Counted from the first letter of the stretch, positions 1 to 5,694 are shown. The stretch: 8,165 nucleotides of DNA from Selenomonadaceae bacterium (GCA_016280345.1 JAEEGN010000201.1:1-8165); one strand, 5' to 3'. Notes: generated by a model from the letters alone, not told the origin. Numbers and translations are program-made.

Positions 1-240
1 CATGCCGGAGCAGCCGAGGGTTTCCACCAGCGCTTCCTCGATGATGCCGTCCTTGACGTTCAGCGTCAACTTACAGGCGCCCTGCTGCGGCGCGCACCAG
101 CCGACGCCGTGGGTGAGGCCGCTGATGTCTTTGATTTCCCTGGCCTGGACCCATTTCCCTTCTTCCGGGATGGGCGCCGGGCCGTGGTTCATTTCCTTGG
201 CGATGCAGGTCATGGATTCGACCTTGCTGGAATAGTTCAT
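1..240 (-). CDS. Iron-sulfur cluster assembly scaffold protein (IscU/NifU-like), 5' part only
   Basis: The first 80 codons are present and the rest lies beyond the left edge. The ATG at 240 follows an excellent ribosome binding site (GGAAGGAG, 249-256) with an 8-nt gap, which fixes the start. The visible protein has cysteines at 12, 49, 56 and 77. Its layout GVGWCAPQQGACKLTLNV then KDGIIEEALVETLGCSGM follows the IscU/NifU_N pattern: a Cys-containing loop, two beta strands, a DG turn, then a strand ending in GC. Proteins of this type assemble Fe-S clusters in the cytosol and pass them to apo-enzymes. From memory, this subtype in anaerobic Bacillota is often paired with a small 'GGGtGRT' protein; whether that partner follows cannot be seen. 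It lies 73 bp after gpmI on the same strand, behind a hairpin. I am fairly sure of the fold and less sure of the exact client. Confidence 0.8.
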   Translation of the reverse strand, partial: MNYSSKVESMTCIAKEMNHGPAPIPEEGKWVQAREIKDISGLTHGVGWCAPQQGACKLTLNVKDGIIEEALVETLGCSGM

Positions 241-267
241 GAAGATTGCTCCTTCCTGCTGGATTCC

Positions 268-305
268 GGAAAGGCGGCGTGGGAAAGGATTTTCCCACCG
301 CCGCC
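268..305 (-). terminator. Hairpin between gpmI and the Fe-S scaffold gene, likely partial terminator
   Basis: Arms 273-286 and 291-305 pair over 14 bp (GGCGGC plus GTGGGAAA against their complements). There is one bulged base (C299) and a 4-nt loop. Read on the minus strand, the stem is followed by TTTCC, so the U-tract is short. It lies just after the gpmI stop codon and about 33 nt before the scaffold start codon. The stem strength suggests termination or 3'-end protection of the glycolytic mRNA. The weak U-tract suggests some read-through into the scaffold gene, for which I see no separate promoter. Confidence 0.6.
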
Positions 306-313
306 CGCTCCGT

Positions 314-1843
314 TCATTCTTCGATCAGGCTCCGGCCGGTCATTTCCGCCGGGACCTCGAGCCCCGCCAAAGTCAGCATCGTCGGCGCGATGTCGGCGAG
401 CTTGCCGGGGCGCAGTTTCTTCACCGCGTCGGAGACGAGGATCAGCGGCACCGGGTTCGTGGTGTGCTGGGTGAAGGGCTGGCCGGTGACCGGGTCTTTC
501 ATCTGCTCGGCGTTGCCGTGGTCGGCGGTGATGATGACGATGCCGCCGGCTTTTTGCACCGCCTCGACGCAGCGGCCGACGCCGGCGTCCACGGTCTCCA
601 CCGCTTTCACCGCCGCCTCCATGACGCCGGTATGGCCCACCATGTCGCCGTTGGCGTAGTTCAGGATGATGAAGTCGTACTTGCCGGAGGCGATGGCCGC
701 GGTGACCTTGTCGGTGACCTCGGGGGCGCTCATCTCCGGCTGCAGGTCGTAGGTGGCGACCTTCGGCGAGGGAACGAGGATTCGGTCCTCACCGGCGTAA
801 GGCTTCTCCAGGCCGCCGTTGAGGAAGAAGGTGACGTGGGCGTACTTTTCGGTCTCGGCGATGCGAAGCTGCGTCAGCCCGTTCTTCTCGATGACCTCGC
901 CCAACGTGTTCGTGAGACTCTCCGGCGGGAACGCGATGCGGACGTTCAGCCCGAACTCGTACTGCGTCATGGTGGCGTAAGCGGGGCGCAGGTTCTCGTC
1001 GCGCTCGAATTCCTCAAAGCTCTCGTCGGTGAACGCGTGGGTCAGTTCCCGTCCCCGGTCGGGCCGGAAGTTGAAGAAAATCACGCTGTCGACGGACCGC
1101 ATGCCGGGATAGCCGTCCATCACCGCCGGCACCACGAATTCATCGGTGACGCCGGCTTCATAGGAAGCGGCCAGCGCCGCCGCCGCGTTTCTCGCCGGCG
1201 TGCCCTTGGCGTGGGCAATGGCCTCGTAGCCCTTGGCAACGCGCTCCCAGCGCTTGTCGCGGTCCATGGGATAGAATCGGCCGGCAATGGTGGCGATGCG
1301 GCCGACGCCGATCTCCCTAGTCTTCGCCTCCAGCGCGTCGAGGAAGCCGCCGGCGCTCTTTGGCGGGACGTCGCGGCCGTCGAGGAAGGCGTGAATCCAG
1401 ACCGCCTGCAGACCCCGGCGCTTCGCCAGCTCCAACAGCGCGTAGATATGGTCGGTGTGGCTGTGGACGCCCCCGTTGGAAACCAGGCCGAAAAGATGCA
1501 GGGCGCCGCCCCGCTCCTTGGCCTCGTCAATGACGGAACAAAGGGCCTTGTTCTCGAAGAAGGAGCCGTCGCGGATGGCCCGGGTGATGCGGGTGAGCTC
1601 CTGATAGACGACGCGCCCGGCGCCGATGTTCGTATGGCCGACCTCGGAGTTGCCCATCTGCCCGTCGGGCAGACCCACGGCCTCGCCGGAGCAGAGCAGC
1701 TCCGTCACCGGGTACTTTTGCATCAGCCCGTCCAGCACCGGCGTCTTGCCAATGGCCACGGCGTTGTCCGGCGCCTTGGGGTCGCCGTTCCCCCAGCCGT
1801 CCATGATGATGAGCATAACCGGCGCGTTTTTCAGCTTTGCCAT
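314..1843 (-). CDS. gpmI: 2,3-bisphosphoglycerate-independent phosphoglycerate mutase
   Basis: This enzyme interconverts 3-phosphoglycerate and 2-phosphoglycerate in cytosolic glycolysis, using a phosphoserine intermediate and two metal ions (usually Mn). The 509-residue length is typical of the family. Expected residues are present: D15 in IIMDGWG, the phosphorylated serine S66 in GNSEVGH, H127 in the SNGGVHSH motif, and HAFLDGRDVPP from 151. NFRPDRGRE starts at 258, and the second metal site comprises D400 and H404 (NYANGDMVGH), D441-H442 (ADHGN) and H460. Spacing agrees with the Geobacillus enzyme. The ATG at 1843 has an AAGGAAGG ribosome site at 1851-1858, and the stop is TGA. It is the fourth gene of the minus-strand gap-pgk-tpiA-gpmI cluster, 80 bp after tpiA with no terminator between, so co-transcription is likely. 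Nothing looks broken. Confidence 0.97.
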   Translation of the reverse strand: MAKLKNAPVMLIIMDGWGNGDPKAPDNAVAIGKTPVLDGLMQKYPVTELLCSGEAVGLPDGQMGNSEVGHTNIGAGRVVYQELTRITRAIRDGSFFENKALCSVIDEAKERGGALHLFGLVSNGGVHSHTDHIYALLELAKRRGLQAVWIHAFLDGRDVPPKSAGGFLDALEAKTREIGVGRIATIAGRFYPMDRDKRWERVAKGYEAIAHAKGTPARNAAAALAASYEAGVTDEFVVPAVMDGYPGMRSVDSVIFFNFRPDRGRELTHAFTDESFEEFERDENLRPAYATMTQYEFGLNVRIAFPPESLTNTLGEVIEKNGLTQLRIAETEKYAHVTFFLNGGLEKPYAGEDRILVPSPKVATYDLQPEMSAPEVTDKVTAAIASGKYDFIILNYANGDMVGHTGVMEAAVKAVETVDAGVGRCVEAVQKAGGIVIITADHGNAEQMKDPVTGQPFTQHTTNPVPLILVSDAVKKLRPGKLADIAPTMLTLAGLEVPAEMTGRSLIEE

Positions 1844-1910
1844 AAATGACCTTCCTTACTTAAACGATTTCACGATTTCGTTGCGATTATCTGCCTTCCG
1901 TAAATGCCGT

Positions 1911-1936
1911 CCGGCGGATTCCGTCAATCCGTCCGG
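1911..1936 (-). repeat. Stem-loop spanning the tpiA stop codon
   Basis: CGGATT (1915-1920) pairs with AATCCG (1926-1931) around a 5-nt loop. The stem continues with CCGG (1911-1914) against CCGG (1933-1936) past one bulged base. The tpiA TGA (1924-1926) lies in the loop region. No U-tract follows on the minus strand, so it is not a normal intrinsic terminator. It could stabilise the tpiA 3' end or affect coupling to gpmI, or simply be a chance palindrome of GC-rich DNA. Confidence 0.3.
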
Positions 1937-2814
1937 CTGATTTCCTTTTCCTCGGCCTTGGGCTTTTCCGGCTTTCCCGGCTTTTCCGGCTTTTTCTGGC
2001 CGAAGCGGACGATGCGGCTGAAGTCCTGTGCCTTCAGCGAAGCGCCGCCGACCAGGGCGCCGTCCACGTCGGGCTTTTCCATCAGGCCGTCGATGGTGTC
2101 GGGCTTCACGCTGCCGCCGTAAAGGATGCGGATGGCGTCGGCGACTTCAGCATCGTAAAGGCCCGCCAGCGTCGCGCGGATCATCTCGCAGACTTCCTGG
2201 GCCTGCTCGAAGGTAGCCGTCTTGCCGGTGCCGATGGCCCAGATCGGCTCATAGGCGACGACGCATTTCGCGGCAGAAAGCGCCCCGAGACCGGCGAAGG
2301 CCTTCTTGACCTGCGCCGCGACGAAATCCTTGTAGTTGCCCGCTTCCCGCGTCTCCAGCGACTCGCCGACGCAGATGATGGGCACGATGCCGGCGGCGAT
2401 CGCCGCCTTGGCGCGCTTGTTGACGGTTTCGTCGGTGTCGCCGAAATACTCGCGGCGCTCGGAGTGGCCGACGATGACGTAGCGGGCGCCGACGTCCTTC
2501 AGCATGGCGGCGGACAGCTCACCCGTGTAGGCGCCGCTCTCCTCCCAATGCACGTTCTGGGCGCCCACGCCGATATTGGCGGAGGATCCGACCTTCCTGA
2601 CCGCCAGCGTCAGCGCCGTGGCCGGCGGGCAGATCACGACGGCCCGGTCCTTCACGTTCTCCACCAACGGCAACAGCTCTTTCAACAGCGCCTCCGCCTC
2701 GGTGTTCGTCTTGTTCATCTTCCAGTTGCCGGCGATGATGGGCTGACGCTTCCACGGGGACGGCTGCTCCTCCTCGCCGTCGGAAAAGAGTTTCTTGATG
2801 GTTTCTTCAATCAT
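1924..2814 (-). CDS. tpiA: Triose-phosphate isomerase with N- and C-terminal extensions
   Basis: This enzyme interconverts dihydroxyacetone phosphate and glyceraldehyde 3-phosphate in the cytosol. The TIM-barrel core runs from about residue 26 to 270. It has AGNWKMN with N30 and K32, the electrophile H117 (VGHSERR), and the catalytic base E189 (AYEPIWAIGTGK, including the mobile loop 6). The phosphate-binding YGGSVKP (232-238) and LVGGASL (254-260) are also present. At 296 residues it is about 45 longer than the usual 250. The extra parts are a roughly 25-residue acidic leader (MIEETIKKLF then a Glu-rich stretch) and a charged 25-residue tail with repeated KPE/KPG triplets. The leader looks genuine because the ATG at 2814 has a strong AGGGAGG site 9 nt upstream, and no alternative start precedes the core. 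Neighbours are pgk (153-bp spacer) and gpmI (80-bp spacer), all one strand. All catalytic residues are intact, so it should be active. Confidence 0.96.
   Translation of the reverse strand: MIEETIKKLFSDGEEEQPSPWKRQPIIAGNWKMNKTNTEAEALLKELLPLVENVKDRAVVICPPATALTLAVRKVGSSANIGVGAQNVHWEESGAYTGELSAAMLKDVGARYVIVGHSERREYFGDTDETVNKRAKAAIAAGIVPIICVGESLETREAGNYKDFVAAQVKKAFAGLGALSAAKCVVAYEPIWAIGTGKTATFEQAQEVCEMIRATLAGLYDAEVADAIRILYGGSVKPDTIDGLMEKPDVDGALVGGASLKAQDFSRIVRFGQKKPEKPGKPEKPKAEEKEISRTD
1961..1996 (-). repeat. Four 9-bp tandem repeats in the tpiA 3' coding end
   Basis: Four consecutive 9-bp units of the form GGCTTTTCC (plus strand) lie at 1961-1969, 1970-1978, 1979-1987 and 1988-1996. Units 1 and 3 are identical and the others differ at one or two bases. 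Because 9 is a multiple of 3, they encode in-frame KPE/KPG-type triplets in the TpiA tail, and a change in copy number would keep the frame. Confidence 0.85.
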
Positions 2815-2954
2815 TGGGTTTTTCCTCCCTCATAACGCCATTGTTCCGGTTTTGCCGATGGCAAAACTTCCTCTTCGCGTTTCAACGAGGCGGGAGATAT
2901 AAGCTCGCCGCCTATTATGCAACAAGGAACCAGCCACCTGCAGAGGTGGGGCAT
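2811..2954 (-). CDS. Possible 47-residue small protein or leader peptide between pgk and tpiA
   Basis: An open frame starts at ATG 2954, 13 nt after the pgk stop codon. A GGAGGA ribosome site (2959-2964) ends 4 nt before the ATG. The TGA at 2811-2813 overlaps the tpiA ATG as ATGA, the classic arrangement for translational coupling. The product would begin MPHLCRWLVPCCIIGG and continue as a hydrophilic Lys/Glu-rich end; no known family is recognised. Against a real protein: two consecutive ATA codons, an AGG codon, less GC-rich third positions than its neighbours, and three inverted repeats in the same DNA. It may be a genuine small gene, a coupling device that carries ribosomes to tpiA, or chance. 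Confidence 0.3.
   Translation of the reverse strand: MPHLCRWLVPCCIIGGELISPASLKREEEVLPSAKPEQWRYEGGKTQ
2824..2830 (-). promoter_or_regulatory. Strong tpiA ribosome binding site
   Basis: AGGGAGG lies 9 nt before the ATG at 2814. It fixes the unusual upstream start of TpiA, because a start trimmed to the conserved core would have no ribosome site. It lies inside the last codons of the candidate small ORF. Confidence 0.85.
2849..2949 (-). repeat. Three inverted repeats in the pgk-tpiA spacer
   Basis: Three separate hairpins can form. The first has GTTTTGCC against GGCAAAAC with a 3-nt loop (2849-2867, 8 perfect bp). The second has AGGCGG against CCGCCT plus an inner GAG/CTC past one bulge (2888-2913). 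The third has CCACCT against AGGTGG with a 4-nt loop (2934-2949). None is followed by a U-run on the minus strand, so they are not standard terminators. They could be mRNA stability or processing elements between pgk and tpiA. Confidence 0.5.
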
Positions 2955-2967
2955 ATCTTCCTCCGGG

Positions 2968-4161
2968 TTATTTATCCGCGATGGCCGCCAGGCCCGGCAG
3001 CACCTTACCTTCGAGGTATTCCAGCGTGGCCCCGCCGCCGGTGGAGATATGGGAAATCTTGTCCGACAGGCCGGTCTTCTTCAGCGCCGCGATGGAATCG
3101 CCGCCGCCGACGATGCTGATGGCGCCGGCTTCGGTGGCTTCCGCCACCGCCTTGGCCACCGCCTCTGTGGCGTGGGCAAAAGCGTCGAACTCAAAGACCC
3201 CCATCGGCCCGTTCCAGACGATGGTCTTGGCGCCCTTCAGCGCCTCGGCGTAGAGCTTCTCCGTCTCCGGGCCGGCGTCGAGGGCCTGCCAGTCCTTCTC
3301 GATGCGGTCCACCTTGACGACCTTGTGATTGGCGTCGGCCTTGAAGTCGTCGGCCACCACCACGTCCACCGGCAGCACCATCCTCACGTTGTTGGCGTGG
3401 GCCTTGGCGAAGAGCTGACGGGCCAGGTCGTACTTGTCGGCCTCCACCAGCGACTTGCCGAGGTTCAGGCCCTGGGCCGCCAGGAAGGTGTTGGCCATGC
3501 CGCCGCCGATGATGATGGTATTGACCTTGGCGATCATGTTGTCGATGACGTTGATCTTGTCGGACACCTTGGCGCCGCCGAGAATGGCCACGAAGGGGCG
3601 CTCCGGGGCCTCCAGCGCCTTGCCGATGAAGTCCAGCTCCTTGCCGATCAGGAAGCCGGCCACCGTCTCCTTGTACTTTGTGATGCCCTCGTTGGAGGCG
3701 TGGCCGCGATGGGCGCAGCCGAAAGCGTCGTCCACCACGACGTCGGCCAGGTCAGCCAGCTGCTTGGCAAAGGCCGGGTCGTTCTTCTCCTCCTCGGCGT
3801 GGAAGCGCAGATTCTCCAGCAGCAGCACCTCGCCGGGCTTCAGCTTGTCCGCCGCCTCCTTCGCCTTCGGGCCGACGCAGTCCTCGGCGAAAGCCACCGG
3901 CTTTTTCAGCAGATCCGACAGGCACTTGGCCACCGGCCGCGTGGACATCTCCGGCACGACCTTTCCCTTCGGCCGCCCCAGATGGCTGGCCAGGATGACC
4001 GCCGCGCCGTGGTCCAGCAGGTACTGGATCGTCGGCAGCGTCGCCCGGACGCGCTTATCGTTGGTGATGTTCTGGTTCTCGTCCAGCGGCACGTTGAAAT
4101 CCGCCCGCACGAATACCTTCTTACCCTTTACGTCAATATCCTCGATGGTCTTCTTGCTCAT
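2968..4161 (-). CDS. pgk: Phosphoglycerate kinase
   Basis: This enzyme transfers phosphate from 1,3-bisphosphoglycerate to ADP, the first ATP-yielding step of glycolysis, in the cytosol. The 397-residue length is typical. The N-terminal substrate domain has RADFNVP (19-25), SHLGRPKG (59-66), LRFH (118-121) and the AHR stretch at 150-152. The C-terminal nucleotide domain has GGAKVSDK (195-202), WNGPMGVFE (316-324), GGGDS (352-356) and STGGGA (373-378). The ATG at 4161 is supported by AGGAGG (4170-4175) with an 8-nt gap, and the stop is TAA. It is separated from gap by 251 bp containing a strong terminator, so its transcription depends on read-through or on a promoter in 4162-4232 that I could not identify with confidence. 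It is intact and in the usual gap-pgk-tpiA order. Confidence 0.98.
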   Translation of the reverse strand: MSKKTIEDIDVKGKKVFVRADFNVPLDENQNITNDKRVRATLPTIQYLLDHGAAVILASHLGRPKGKVVPEMSTRPVAKCLSDLLKKPVAFAEDCVGPKAKEAADKLKPGEVLLLENLRFHAEEEKNDPAFAKQLADLADVVVDDAFGCAHRGHASNEGITKYKETVAGFLIGKELDFIGKALEAPERPFVAILGGAKVSDKINVIDNMIAKVNTIIIGGGMANTFLAAQGLNLGKSLVEADKYDLARQLFAKAHANNVRMVLPVDVVVADDFKADANHKVVKVDRIEKDWQALDAGPETEKLYAEALKGAKTIVWNGPMGVFEFDAFAHATEAVAKAVAEATEAGAISIVGGGDSIAALKKTGLSDKISHISTGGGATLEYLEGKVLPGLAAIADK

Positions 4162-4232
4162 GCGATTATCCTCCTAATCCAAGCCTGAATAGTTGTGCCC
4201 GTTCTGCATCCGGCGTTTTTCGCCGCCCGGAG

Positions 4233-4269
4233 AAAAACAAAAGGCCCGGCCCGTGAAAAGGCCGGGCCT
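4233..4269 (-). terminator. Strong intrinsic terminator between gap and pgk
   Basis: Arms 4242-4251 and 4260-4269 form a perfect 10-bp, almost all G/C stem (GGCCCGGCC core) with an 8-nt loop. On the minus strand the stem runs directly into TTTTGTTTTTC, a classic U-tract. It would end most gap transcripts before pgk, giving more GAPDH than PGK, TpiA and GpmI. The plus strand has no U-run after the stem, so it acts in one direction. Confidence 0.9.
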
Positions 4270-4412
4270 CTCTCCTATACCCGCGGTCAGGGAAATTCAC
4301 CTGAAACAAAGGAATCTCACCGCGAATATATGCAGAGAGCGCCGGATCTTTACTCCGCTTCGCCCGTAAACTCCAACGCTCTCCGGTATACCCGAATCGA
4401 AAGCTGCTCGTG
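4270..4412 (-). other. Long structured 3' untranslated region of gap
   Basis: This is 143 nt between the gap stop codon and the terminator stem. It contains a 7-bp inverted repeat (GAGAGCG 4335-4341 with CGCTCTC 4377-4383) enclosing a nested TTTAC/GTAAA pair (4349-4353 with 4366-4370). A smaller TCAGG/CCTGA hairpin (4287-4291 with 4300-4304) is also present. No convincing ORF or riboswitch was recognised. It could hold a 3'-derived small RNA ending at the terminator; this is inference from length and structure only. Confidence 0.35.
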
Positions 4413-5426
4413 TTACTTCAGCTCCGCCAGATACTTGATGGTGCGAACCATCTGGCTGGTGTAGCTGTTCTCGTTGTCATACCAGGATACGACCTGGACC
4501 TGGGTGAGGTCGTCGTTGATGGGGTTCACCATCGTCTGCGTCGAATCGAACAGCGAACCGTAGGTCATGCCGACGATATCGGAGGAGACGATCTCGTCCT
4601 CGTTGTAGCCGAAGGACTCGTTGGCGGCCGCCTTCATCGCCTTGTTGACCTCGTCCACCGTGACCTTGCCCTTGACGACGGCGATCAGGATCGTGGTGGA
4701 GCCGGTCGGCGTCGGGACGCGCTGCGCCGCGCCGATGAGCTTGCCCTTGAGTTCGGGAATGACGAGGCCGATGGCCTTGGCCGCGCCGGTGGAGTTCGGC
4801 ACGATGTTGATGGCGGCGGCGCGGCTGCGGCGCAGGTCGCCCTTGCGCTGCGGGCCGTCCAGCGTCATCTGGTCGCCGGTGTAAGCGTGGATCGTCTGCA
4901 TGATGCCGCTCTGGATCGGAGCCAGCTTGTGCAGCGCCGCCGTCATCGGCGCCAGGCAGTTCGTGGTGCAGGAGGCCGCCGAAATGATGGTGTCGGACGC
5001 CTTCAGTTCCTTGTGGTTGACGTTATAGACGATGGTCGGCAGATCGTTGCCCGCCGGCGCCGAGATGACAACCTTCTTCGCCCCCGCCTTGATATGGGCC
5101 GAGGACTTCTCCTTCGAGGTGTAAAAGCCGGTGCACTCCAGCACCACGTCGACGCCCAGCTCGCCCCAGGGCAGATTGGCGGCGTCGGCTTCCTTGTAAA
5201 TCTTGATCTTCTTGCCGTCGACGACGATGCCGTCTTCCTCGGCCTTCACCGCGTCCTTGTGCTTATAGGAGCCCTGCGTGGAATCGTACTTCAGGAGGTG
5301 CGCCAGCATCTCCGGCTTCGTGAGGTCGTTGATGGCCACGATCTCATAGCCCTCGGCGCCGAACATCTGCCGGAACGCCAGGCGTCCAATCCGTCCAAAC
5401 CCGTTGATTGCTACTTTTACTGCCAT
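4413..5426 (-). CDS. gap: Glyceraldehyde-3-phosphate dehydrogenase, NAD-dependent type
   Basis: This enzyme oxidises glyceraldehyde 3-phosphate to 1,3-bisphosphoglycerate with NAD+ and phosphate in the cytosol, and is the main glycolytic NADH source. The 337-residue length is standard. The Rossmann fold opens with INGFGRIGR (7-15), and D34 after the second strand fits NAD rather than NADP preference. The catalytic cysteine C153 is in SAASCTTNCLAP and its partner H180 is in TIHAYTGDQ. NSTGAAKAIG (211-220) and WYDNENSY (315-322) are the usual phosphate and cofactor motifs. The ATG at 5426 has AGGAGG (5435-5440) 8 nt upstream, and the stop is TAA. It is the first gene of the minus-strand cluster, with its own sigma-A promoter, an operator-like palindrome at the start point and a terminator after it. 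It is therefore probably made mostly as a single-gene transcript. Confidence 0.98.
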   Translation of the reverse strand: MAVKVAINGFGRIGRLAFRQMFGAEGYEIVAINDLTKPEMLAHLLKYDSTQGSYKHKDAVKAEEDGIVVDGKKIKIYKEADAANLPWGELGVDVVLECTGFYTSKEKSSAHIKAGAKKVVISAPAGNDLPTIVYNVNHKELKASDTIISAASCTTNCLAPMTAALHKLAPIQSGIMQTIHAYTGDQMTLDGPQRKGDLRRSRAAAINIVPNSTGAAKAIGLVIPELKGKLIGAAQRVPTPTGSTTILIAVVKGKVTVDEVNKAMKAAANESFGYNEDEIVSSDIVGMTYGSLFDSTQTMVNPINDDLTQVQVVSWYDNENSYTSQMVRTIKYLAELK

Positions 5427-5483
5427 AGATAAAGCCTCCTGTTAATAAAAATTTTTGGGGAAACAACCATAGTTTTCTTTCTT

Positions 5484-5501
5484 TTGTGAAAATATTCACT
5501 A
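5484..5501. promoter_or_regulatory. Rex-like operator at the gap transcription start
   Basis: The sequence TTGTGAA-AATA-TTCACTA matches the Rex operator pattern TTGTGAANNNNTTCACAA at 13 of 14 defined positions. The inner GTGAA-N4-TTCAC is a perfect palindrome (5486-5499). It begins about at the predicted gap start point, so a bound repressor would block initiation. Rex senses the NADH/NAD+ ratio, and gap is a known Rex target in various Bacillota. A CRP/FNR-type site (TGTGA-N6-TCACA) also fits with one mismatch. No regulator gene is in the window. Confidence 0.6.
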
Positions 5502-5514
5502 CATTAACTATAAT
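5486..5514 (+). promoter_or_regulatory. Possible divergent plus-strand promoter overlapping the gap promoter
   Basis: A perfect -10 hexamer TATAAT (5509-5514) has a 4-of-6 match to -35 (GTGAAA, 5486-5491) at the ideal 17-bp spacing. It shares bases with the gap -10 on the other strand. Its -35 lies inside the Rex-like palindrome. A transcript would start near 5521 and meet the terminator-like hairpin at 5623-5654. The AT-rich context makes a chance -10 possible. Confidence 0.4.
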
Positions 5515-5535
5515 GAAAAACGGGCAAAATGTCAA
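5507..5535 (-). promoter_or_regulatory. gap promoter, near-consensus sigma-A
   Basis: On the minus strand, TTGACA (5530-5535, perfect -35) is followed by a 17-bp spacer and TATAGT (5507-5512, 5 of 6). The start point should fall near 5500, giving a leader of about 74 nt before the gap ATG. This is the strongest promoter seen in the window, as expected for a highly expressed glycolytic gene. Confidence 0.9.
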
Positions 5536-5550
5536 TGCGTAAACGCAAGA

Positions 5551-5579
5551 AAATCCGGGAAATCCGGGGCTTTTTCCCG
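5551..5579. repeat. 9-bp direct repeat with overlapping inverted repeat
   Basis: AAATCCGGG occurs twice in a row (5551-5568). CGGGAAA (5556-5562) can pair with TTTCCCG (5573-5579) around a 10-nt loop. It lies upstream of the gap -35 and downstream of the possible divergent promoter. Its function is unknown. Confidence 0.45.
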
Positions 5580-5622
5580 CCCGCCGGCGGACGGGAAAGG
5601 CGCCTCCGCCGGAATGACGCGG

Positions 5623-5654
5623 CGCCCGCGGCGGCTAGTGCGCGGGCGGTTTTT
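5623..5654 (+). terminator. Terminator-like hairpin upstream of the M48 protease gene
   Basis: CGCCCGCG (5623-5630) pairs perfectly with CGCGGGCG (5641-5648) around a 10-nt loop. After one G come five T (5650-5654). This has the form of a plus-strand intrinsic terminator, though no plus-strand gene precedes it. A neighbouring 7-bp repeat, CCGGCGG/CCGCCGG (5584-5590 with 5606-5612), adds more structure. It would stop transcripts from the possible divergent promoter at about 130 nt. Its T-run abuts the protease -10. Confidence 0.5.
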
Positions 5655-5655
5655 G

Positions 5656-5664
5656 TGCTACAAT
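5656..5664 (+). promoter_or_regulatory. Extended -10 promoter for the M48 protease gene
   Basis: TGCTACAAT is an extended -10 element (TGN plus TACAAT, 5 of 6). No good -35 stands at 17 bp, which extended -10 promoters tolerate. The start would be near 5671, leaving about 24 nt of leader that includes the GGGAGG ribosome site. Confidence 0.5.
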
Positions 5665-5694
5665 GGACAGGACATGAGAAAGGGAGGCGGCAAC

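Noticed and set aside
239..1849. 536-codon plus-strand frame antisense to gpmI
   Set aside because: It is codon-aligned with gpmI and explained by the same codon bias; the gpmI active-site motifs are unambiguous.
2917..4188. 423-codon plus-strand frame antisense to pgk
   Set aside because: It is the mirror of pgk codons, with no ribosome site and no recognisable domain.
4270..4330. Resemblance to FMN riboswitch pieces (GGTGAGATTCC and GGTGAATTTCCC on the minus strand)
   Set aside because: The two pieces are about 20 nt apart in the wrong context, the other conserved stems are missing, and the downstream gene is pgk rather than a riboflavin gene.
4410..5432. 340-codon plus-strand frame antisense to gap
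   Set aside because: It is the mirror of gap codons with low-complexity composition.
5417..5470. 17-codon upstream frame overlapping the gap start
   Set aside because: It has no real ribosome site, and its AGG AGG codons are simply the gap Shine-Dalgarno sequence.
5529..5694. Basic reading frame starting MSMRKRKK in the divergent region
   Set aside because: It has no ribosome site, runs out of frame into the protease gene, and is a product of GC-rich hairpins.
5614..5694. Upstream start for the protease at 5614
   Set aside because: It would place an Arg-rich stretch before the signal peptide, lacks a ribosome site and lies upstream of the likely transcription start; ATG 5695 has GGGAGG at 7 nt.
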